A DNA stretch of 64,000 bases from contig NZ_CP017024.1 in the NCBI RefSeq assembly GCF_014522265.1, positions 3,792,501-3,856,500 of the forward strand, in the 5' to 3' direction. Positions 59,132-64,000 of the stretch are shown one piece after another; position 1 is the stretch's first letter, and each line of letters begins with the position of its first letter. Under the pieces are notes generated by a model, which was not told the DNA's origin, did no database searches, and worked only from the letters and a program-made list of their open reading frames with translations. The stretch is from Pseudomonas oryzihabitans. Its GTDB lineage: Bacteria > Pseudomonadota > Gammaproteobacteria > Pseudomonadales > Pseudomonadaceae. Made by a program: the position numbers and the translations under genes.

Positions 59132-59465
59132 ACGCATTTCCTCAAGCAGACGGCTTCCCGGGATCCTGAAAAGCTGACGCGGAGGAATCGCGGGAAGCCT
59201 TTCGAGATACCTGTTTTCCGACTGAGGGGCTTCGCCACGGTTCCCCGAGGAAGCGGCAAAATACCCTGCCAATTAATACCACCCCTGTAGGAAAAAACCT
59301 GTTCCGCTCCCGGCAGGCTTTTCTGTCGATCAGTGGGGCAGGATGTCGCACCTCGCGTCTAAGCTTAGAGGAGAGTGCGCAGCGGACGCAGGATAGGAGT
59401 AGAATTCGCGCCCCAACGAGATACGTCCAGTCAGATGGCGGACCTGCGGAGATCGAGACGGATTT
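59132..59465. other. Intergenic region between the divergent channel and receiver genes
   Basis: 334 bases with no credible gene. It contains one copy of a 16-bp exact repeat (59274-59289) whose second copy is at 63168-63183. Promoters for both flanking genes should lie here, but no clear consensus elements were found. Confidence 0.5.
59274..59289. repeat. 16-bp intergenic repeat, copy 1
   Basis: taataccacccctgta occurs identically at 63168-63183. On the minus strand it lies about 143 bases before the MscS-type channel start. Function unknown. Confidence 0.5.
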
Positions 59466-59837
59466 ATGAAGCCAGTGGTAGTGGTTGTCGAAGACGAGAA
59501 CATGTTGCTCGGGCTGATGGAAGAGGTGCTCGAAGGCGAAGGCTTTCAGGTGCACACCTTCGGTACCGCGGACCAAGCCTGGGAATACCTGTCGAGTGCG
59601 CGTCCGACGCCGGATCTGCTGATCACCGATGTCCGCATGCCGGGTGCCATCGACGGTCTGGAGCTGGCGCGTCGCGTCAAGCAGCAGCTGCCGGGTCTGC
59701 CCATCATCGTCTCCTCGGGTTATTTCGAAGAACTCCAGCCTGAACGCGCACCGGATATCTACTATCTGCCCAAGCCGTGGCGCTTCGATGATCTGCTGGC
59801 CGGCTGCTTCCGCTTCCTCAATCAGCGCAAAGGCTGA
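59466..59837 (+). CDS. Single-domain response regulator (receiver only)
   Basis: 123-residue CheY-like receiver without output domain. The acidic pocket is VVVEDENML, the phospho-acceptor is Asp55 in LLITDVRMPG, the switch Ser/Thr is in IIVSSGYF and the conserved Lys is in YLPKPWR. No histidine kinase is adjacent, so its partner lies elsewhere. Such lone receivers often act in hybrid-kinase phosphorelays. It is divergent from the MscS-type channel gene. Confidence 0.9.
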   Translation: MKPVVVVVEDENMLLGLMEEVLEGEGFQVHTFGTADQAWEYLSSARPTPDLLITDVRMPGAIDGLELARRVKQQLPGLPIIVSSGYFEELQPERAPDIYYLPKPWRFDDLLAGCFRFLNQRKG

Positions 59838-59849
59838 TTGCTGTCCTCC

Positions 59850-59874
59850 GCGGCCTGGTTCCAGGCCGCTTTTC
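59850..59874 (+). terminator. Rho-independent terminator after the receiver gene
   Basis: Perfect 9-bp stem gcggcctgg (59850-59858) with ccaggccgc (59861-59869), a tight loop and tttt after it, 13 bases past the stop. Confidence 0.85.
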
Positions 59875-60037
59875 GCGCTTTTTGCAGTTCATACCTTCAC
59901 CTGGCTTCCCGGCTCGCCAACCTGGCGCAAGGCCTCTGGCCCGGGAAAAGGATCCAGGTAATAGCCCCCACGGGCCGCGCCCCGCGCTGTGATGGCCCAT
60001 CCCGTGGCAGGGATAGGCCAGCGTCTCAGCGTGGCGA

Positions 60038-60172
60038 TCAGTTGCCCAGGACGTCGACCAACCCCAGGACGAAGAACAGCACGATGCACACCGCCGCCAC
60101 GGCAACGGGGATGAAGCGCGGATCCTTGATAGCCTTCCATACGGCCTGACGATTGCTGCGCGACCTTTCCAT
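60038..60172 (-). CDS. Small single-pass membrane protein, 44 residues
   Basis: ATG at 60172 with ggag seven bases upstream. The product starts MERSRSNRQAVWKAIKDPRF, a basic cytoplasmic head, followed by one hydrophobic segment (IPVAVAAVCIVLFFVLGLV) and ends DVLGN. The clear ribosome-binding site, basic-then-hydrophobic layout and high-GC codon use support a real gene. Function unknown. The stretch 59875-60037 holds another open frame (ending at 59889) without a start signal, which I do not call. Confidence 0.6.
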   Translation of the reverse strand: MERSRSNRQAVWKAIKDPRFIPVAVAAVCIVLFFVLGLVDVLGN

Positions 60173-60274
60173 GACACCGCTCCAGGAGGAAAGCCGGCGA
60201 GCTTAAAGCATCGCCGGGGGCGGCGAACAGCGGGGCAGGGCGGCTCTCGTCGGCATTTCCGGCGGCTTCGGCCC

Positions 60275-61498
60275 CTAGGCGACGCCGATCTTCCACTGCG
60301 GTGGGGGCGGCGTGCCGTTGACCGCGAAGTCGCCGACGATGCGATCCTTGTAGATGCGCGGATTATGGGAGGCGAGGGTACGGGCATTGCGCCAGAAGCG
60401 ATCCAGTCCCTGCGGTCTCAGCGTGGCCGAGGCGCCCAGAGCGTCGAAGAGGCGTCCGGAGGCATCGATGATCAGGTCCGTAACCACATTGAGCGACTGG
60501 CAGACCTCCAGTTCGGCCAGTTCCACCGCGCGATCCTCGGCCGCCTGGTCATCCGCCTGCCTGAGGTCATGCACGCGCTGCAGCGCTTCGGCATTCTTCA
60601 GGGCGATCACCCCGGCGCAGTAGGCGGCGCTGCGCACCTGGCCTACCACTGCCAATACCTGTGGATCCTGGCTGACCCGGTCGGCATTACCAATGGTGAA
60701 GGTGCGGGTGCGAGCGGCGACCGCAGCCGCCACCTCGCTGCTCATGGCCCGCCCCATGCCCGCCAGGTTGGCGAGGTGGAAGACTTGGAAGAAGCCCGGC
60801 GAATAGCGGAAGCGCTCGCCTACCGTGACCACGTCCCCAGGCGCTACCCGCACGTTGGTAAAGGTGGCCGTGCCGCTGGCGGTCAGCGTCTGGCCGAAGC
60901 CATTCCAGTCATCCACCACCGCTACGCCGGGAGCGTCGCGGCGGATGGTCGCCATGACGCGATTGCCGGCGTCATCGGTGGCGCCCACGTCGATCCAGTC
61001 CGCATAGAGCGAACCCGTGGTATAGAACTTGGTGCCCGAAAGCAGCAGGGCGTCACCCTCCCGACGCACGCGGGTACTGAATTCGGCCCGCCGGGCATCG
61101 CCGACCTCGCTGGAGGCCGGACCCAGGGTTTCACCCGCGGCGATACGGGCGAACCAGCGGCTGCGGCGTGCCTGGTCATCGCTGTTGAGCAAGCCCTCGA
61201 CAAAGCCCATGTGACCGCGCAACGCCTGCACCAGATTGGAATCGGCCTCGCCCAGTTCGATGAGCAGGGCAAACAATTCCGGCAGGGTGACGCCCGCACC
61301 GCCATGCTCGACCGGCAACCGCAAGGCGGTGAAACCGGCCGCCTTCAGCCAGGCCAATTCTTCGACCGGCAGTCGCCGCTGCACCTCGCGTTCTATGGCG
61401 CCCGCGCGAATACGCTGGAACAGCGGCAGAAAGCGGGCCGAGAGTTCGGCGTGACGCGCGGAAGGGCCGGCGCCCCAGCCTGCGGAAATGATGCTCAT
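60275..61498 (-). CDS. Acyl-CoA dehydrogenase-fold monooxygenase (DszC/SfnB-like)
   Basis: 407-residue flavoprotein of the acyl-CoA dehydrogenase superfamily, closest in style to DszC and SfnB, flavin-dependent enzymes of organosulfur use (dibenzothiophene, dimethylsulfone). Landmarks are FTALRLPVEHGGAGVTLPELF, GPASSEVGDAR, FSTRVRREGDALLLSGTKFYTTGSLYADW and the C-terminal LDRFWRNARTLASHNPRIYKDRIVGDFAVNG. No sfnR-type regulator or flavin reductase is visible in the window. Its ATG overlaps the stop of an upstream small frame (61495-61818). Confidence 0.82.
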   Translation of the reverse strand: MSIISAGWGAGPSARHAELSARFLPLFQRIRAGAIEREVQRRLPVEELAWLKAAGFTALRLPVEHGGAGVTLPELFALLIELGEADSNLVQALRGHMGFVEGLLNSDDQARRSRWFARIAAGETLGPASSEVGDARRAEFSTRVRREGDALLLSGTKFYTTGSLYADWIDVGATDDAGNRVMATIRRDAPGVAVVDDWNGFGQTLTASGTATFTNVRVAPGDVVTVGERFRYSPGFFQVFHLANLAGMGRAMSSEVAAAVAARTRTFTIGNADRVSQDPQVLAVVGQVRSAAYCAGVIALKNAEALQRVHDLRQADDQAAEDRAVELAELEVCQSLNVVTDLIIDASGRLFDALGASATLRPQGLDRFWRNARTLASHNPRIYKDRIVGDFAVNGTPPPPQWKIGVA

Positions 61499-61818
61499 GG
61501 AAAAGAAAATCCTTCTGGTCGTGTCAGCAGAGAGTGGGGAAGCGCGAGCCCAAGACGAGCCAGCTCGGTATGGGCGGCTCGGGTGCAGCCGATCAGCACC
61601 ATCGCCGCTACCAGTCGACGGCCGAGGGTGCCGACGAGGGATACCCGCGCTGTCGCACGGTATCGGATGCGCGTTGCCGCTTCGGCTCGATTCAGGGTCG
61701 GCAGCCGACGCAGCGGAGGGGGGCTGGACACGTCGCAGGCTGCCAGCTCGGCAACGAAATTCACCCTTGCAGTTCGCGCAGGCGCAGCAGGTAGAAGAGT
61801 TTTATCAGACAGCGGCAT
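61495..61818 (-). CDS. Possible small protein, 107 residues
   Basis: Open frame starting MPLSDKTLLPAAP (ATG at 61818) whose stop overlaps the start of the DszC/SfnB-like gene by four bases (ATGA), as in coupled operons. Arginine-rich, with one short hydrophobic patch (GRRLVAAMVLIGC). No family recognised, no strong ribosome-binding site, and GC bias at third codon positions is weaker than in neighbouring genes, so it may be non-coding. Confidence 0.35.
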   Translation of the reverse strand: MPLSDKTLLPAAPARTARVNFVAELAACDVSSPPPLRRLPTLNRAEAATRIRYRATARVSLVGTLGRRLVAAMVLIGCTRAAHTELARLGLALPHSLLTRPEGFSFP

Positions 61819-62147
61819 GGCAAACTTTGAAGTTCGTGAAAGTTGGCGGAAGTCTAGATGGGCGTTCAAGAGCGCCGCCAATCTTCAAAGCTGCTAAGGA
61901 TATGTCTTTAACTGATTTTTAAATGCAGGTGTTGCTCACGAAACAGTTGAGCTGCCTGATCGGTTTTTGCTTATAAGCTTATGATTTTTTGAGCATTATG
62001 CTATGTAAGGTAAGACGTAAGAGATTGCTTAAACAAGGCGTTCAATCAGGCGAAGTTACAAGCAGCGAGGTGGTCGAATAACGTCTTTTCATGAGGTAAT
62101 GCCTTAACGATATTTGGCTTCCCTCTTGTTTTTCCTTAGGGTCAGCG
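61819..62147. other. AT-rich intergenic region upstream of the desaturase
   Basis: About 329 bases with clearly lower GC than the surroundings and no credible gene. It contains the palindrome ataagcttat near 61972 and several AT-rich promoter-like hexamers, none convincing. Lower GC here suggests a regulatory region or an old insertion boundary. Confidence 0.5.
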
Positions 62148-63170
62148 TTGATTTCTCGTTATCAGGACCCTGCGGTGACTGTCTATCTCGATGCGCGGCA
62201 CCGCCGCCTGATCAAGCTGCTCCTGCATACCGCCACCGGTCGAAGTGAATGGCCAACCTGGGGGCTGATCGTCGGTGTCTACGCCGGCTGGCTGACGCTG
62301 GTCTGGGCGTGGCCGCTACTGGGTTTCTGGATCCTGCCGCCGCTGACGATCCTGGTGGTGCTGCATCAGTCCCTGCAACACGAGTTGATTCATGGACATC
62401 CAACTCGCTGGCCCGGGGTGAATGCCTTGCTCGCCTATCCGCCCCTCGGCCTCTGGTTTCCCTTTCCGCTCTATCGTGACAGCCACCTGGCGCACCATTG
62501 GCGCGAGAACCTCACCGATCCGACCCTCGATCCCGAGAGCCGTTATGTCGATGGCGAACTCTGGGAGCGGCGAGGGCAGGTCGGGCGTGCGTTGCTCTGG
62601 ATGGACAAGACCCTGATCGGTCGGCTCCTGGTTGGCCCGATCCTGTCGCTTCACGGCATGCTCGATCTCGAAGTACGCCGCGGGTGGCGCGGGGAGCGGG
62701 GCGTGCTGCGCGTCTGGCTGATTCATCTGGCGCTGTGTGCAGGCTTGCTCCTGGCGATTCACTGGCTATCTGGCATGCCCCTGGAGGTCTATGTGCTGGG
62801 GGTAGCCTGGCCGGCGCTGGCCGTGGCGCTGATCCGATCTTTCTACGAGCATCGTCCGGCGCTGGACCCTGCGCAAAGATGCGTACTCAACGAAAGCGGT
62901 GGGGCGCTGCGCTGGCTATTTCTCAACAACACCCTGCACCTGGTTCACCACGATCTGCCGGGCTTGCCCTGGTATTTCATTCCGCGGGTCTATCGAGCCA
63001 GGCGCCGTGCCTACCAGGTTCGCAGTGGTGGTTTCCTGTTTTCCGGCTATCGCGACTTGGGCTGGCGTTTCGCCTGGCGACCCGTGGATGCGCCACTGCA
63101 TCCTCAAGCGCAAGCAGCGGGTACGCCGGCTGGCAGACGGCCATGTGCCATAGTTCTTATCACTAAATAA
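62148..63170 (+). CDS. Fatty acid desaturase family protein
   Basis: 340-residue membrane di-iron enzyme. The histidine boxes are HELIHGH (about residue 79), HLAHH (about residue 114) and NNTLHLVHHDLP (about residue 263), with hydrophobic segments near 42-75 and 190-235. These are diagnostic for membrane desaturases/hydroxylases; substrate and position of the double bond cannot be told. The start used is a TTG at 62148 after ttaggg; a GTG at 62175 with agga upstream is an alternative. The stop codon lies inside a 16-bp repeat. Confidence 0.87.
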   Translation: MISRYQDPAVTVYLDARHRRLIKLLLHTATGRSEWPTWGLIVGVYAGWLTLVWAWPLLGFWILPPLTILVVLHQSLQHELIHGHPTRWPGVNALLAYPPLGLWFPFPLYRDSHLAHHWRENLTDPTLDPESRYVDGELWERRGQVGRALLWMDKTLIGRLLVGPILSLHGMLDLEVRRGWRGERGVLRVWLIHLALCAGLLLAIHWLSGMPLEVYVLGVAWPALAVALIRSFYEHRPALDPAQRCVLNESGGALRWLFLNNTLHLVHHDLPGLPWYFIPRVYRARRRAYQVRSGGFLFSGYRDLGWRFAWRPVDAPLHPQAQAAGTPAGRRPCAIVLITK

Positions 63171-63183
63171 TACCACCCCTGTA
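63168..63183. repeat. 16-bp intergenic repeat, copy 2
   Basis: taataccacccctgta, identical to 59274-59289. It starts within the desaturase stop codon. A partial inverted relative (acaggggtg) lies near 63343-63351. Confidence 0.5.
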
Positions 63184-63382
63184 AAGAGCTGATCAGTCTC
63201 CTTCGACTCCTCTGCTGCAGCACTCAACGGCGAAGGGACCAGCCACGATCGAGACGCCATGGTCGTCATGATTGAACCGAATACCGGCGTTGGACTGCAG
63301 ACGAAGTGATGCGCAAATTGGGAGCGCTCCGGTTTCACTAGACAGGGGTGTAGTCGAAAGGATGACTTCCGGGATCGCCTCG

Positions 63383-64000
63383 TCAGGCGTGTTCCCGGTT
63401 TACTTCGCCTTTGGCTGATTGCTGCAACAGCCTGACCAAGGCACGGACGCTTTCCGGCAGCGCCTCCAGATCCCTGACCAGGATATTTCGCTCGCGCAGG
63501 GCCCAGGGCTCTTCGAGCCGTACCGTCTTGATGGCCATGCTTTTGCCGTGATGCTGGGCGGCGGATTCGGGCAGGATGCCGATGCCCACCTTGGCTTCGA
63601 CCATGCGGCACACGGCCTCGAAACTGGAAAGCTGGATACGCAGATTCAGGGTGGCACCGAGACGCTCCACCTGATCCCGCAGGAAATTCAGCAGGCTGGT
63701 GCCCTCGCGCAGACAGATGTGCTGGTAGTCCAGGGTTTCACGCAAGGTGACCTGGGGCTCGCTCGCCAAGGCATGATCGGTCGGTACTACCAGCGTCAGG
63801 CGGTCCATGCTGTAGGGCAGGATCTGCAGATTGCTGGCCTCGATCAGCCCGGCGGTGATGCCCAGATCCGCTGCCCCGTCGATGACCCCCCTGACAATGT
63901 CACGATTGAGGCGCTCCTGCAGATCCACCGTCACGCCGGGGCGATCGGCGAGATAGCCGGCCAGCAGCCCCGGGAGGAACTCGGTAACCGCCGTGGTGTT
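63383..64000 (-). CDS. LysR family transcriptional regulator (C-terminal part; start outside window)
   Basis: The frame is open to the window edge, so the N-terminal helix-turn-helix is missing. About 205 residues are seen, all of the LysR substrate-binding domain: VTEFLPGLLAGYLADRPGVTVDLQER, LGITAGLIEASNLQILPYSMDRLTLVVPTDHALA, and FEAVCRMVEAKVGIGILPES. This matches regulators with the LysR_substrate domain; ligand unknown. Its target may be upstream, outside the window. Confidence 0.88.
   Translation of the reverse strand, partial: NTTAVTEFLPGLLAGYLADRPGVTVDLQERLNRDIVRGVIDGAADLGITAGLIEASNLQILPYSMDRLTLVVPTDHALASEPQVTLRETLDYQHICLREGTSLLNFLRDQVERLGATLNLRIQLSSFEAVCRMVEAKVGIGILPESAAQHHGKSMAIKTVRLEEPWALRERNILVRDLEALPESVRALVRLLQQSAKGEVNREHA

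Noticed and set aside
59889-60296. Open frame on the minus strand after the receiver gene
   Set aside because: It lacks a start codon with ribosome-binding site, overlaps the better-supported 44-residue gene and resembles no family.
62115-62130. Sigma-54-like element (TGGC...TTGT) before the desaturase
   Set aside because: The -12 GC is GT, and a start about 10 bases downstream would leave no room for the ribosome-binding site of the TTG start used.

Overview
The window looks like a chromosomal segment of a Pseudomonas species (Gammaproteobacteria, high GC). Evidence: the order gacA-uvrC-pgsA-tRNA-Gly-tRNA-Cys-tRNA-Leu, the ku/ligD plus GlgE-trehalose-glycogen block, the AhpC/AhpF pair and Pseudomonas-type rRNA. 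The gene content would fit the P. oryzihabitans/psychrotolerans group, but that is a guess. No insertion sequence, prophage or CRISPR array was seen.

Layout. 1-2.6 kb: 3' part of a 23S rRNA gene and a 5S gene. 2.6-6.9 kb: repeat-rich spacer, gacA (TTG start), uvrC, pgsA and three tRNAs. 6.9-10.7 kb: small genes, a frameshifted chaC, and ahpC-ahpF behind an OxyR-like site. 10.7-16.0 kb: sulfur/cysteine module (sseA, epsC/cysE, tcyJ-tcyL-tcyN, dcyD). 16.0-16.7 kb: yhhQ behind a preQ1-I riboswitch. 16.9-24.6 kb: mixed housekeeping and accessory genes (tas, a glutamine-amidotransferase-like gene, galU, gor, a BASS transporter, an AraC regulator). 24.6-27.6 kb: four overlapping genes (acyl-CoA dehydrogenase-like, PIG-L deacetylase, NodS-like methyltransferase, family 2 glycosyltransferase) with no established function; this is the best candidate here for an undescribed pathway. 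27.7-31.2 kb: ku-ligD end joining. 31.3-34.3 kb: xdhC, a MocA-CinA fusion and nadE. 34.8-57.7 kb: a large alpha-glucan/trehalose locus (glgE, treS-maltokinase, glgB; glgX with ybhP-clsB-ybhN; treZ-malQ-treY-DUF2934; glgA). It also holds a PL7-like gene lacking the family's catalytic residues. 58-64 kb: MscS-type channel, a lone receiver protein, a 44-residue membrane protein, a DszC/SfnB-like flavoprotein, a desaturase and a truncated LysR regulator.

How the genes fit together. GlgA and GlgB build alpha-glucan. GlgX and MalQ trim and rearrange it. TreY/TreZ turn linear glucan into trehalose. TreS-maltokinase turns trehalose into maltose 1-phosphate, and GlgE polymerises that back to glucan. 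Three or four transcription units of this locus carry sigma-22 (AlgU/RpoE)-like promoter elements with 16-17 bp spacing, which fits a desiccation/osmotic stress store. Cardiolipin synthase genes, an MscS channel and end-joining repair close by fit the same theme.

Caution on sequence quality. At least six genes (chaC, the amidotransferase-like gene, gor, the araC-like gene, glgA and the 5' end of treZ) are each broken by what looks like one missing base in or beside a G/C run. This pattern suggests homopolymer under-calling in the assembly rather than six true pseudogenes.
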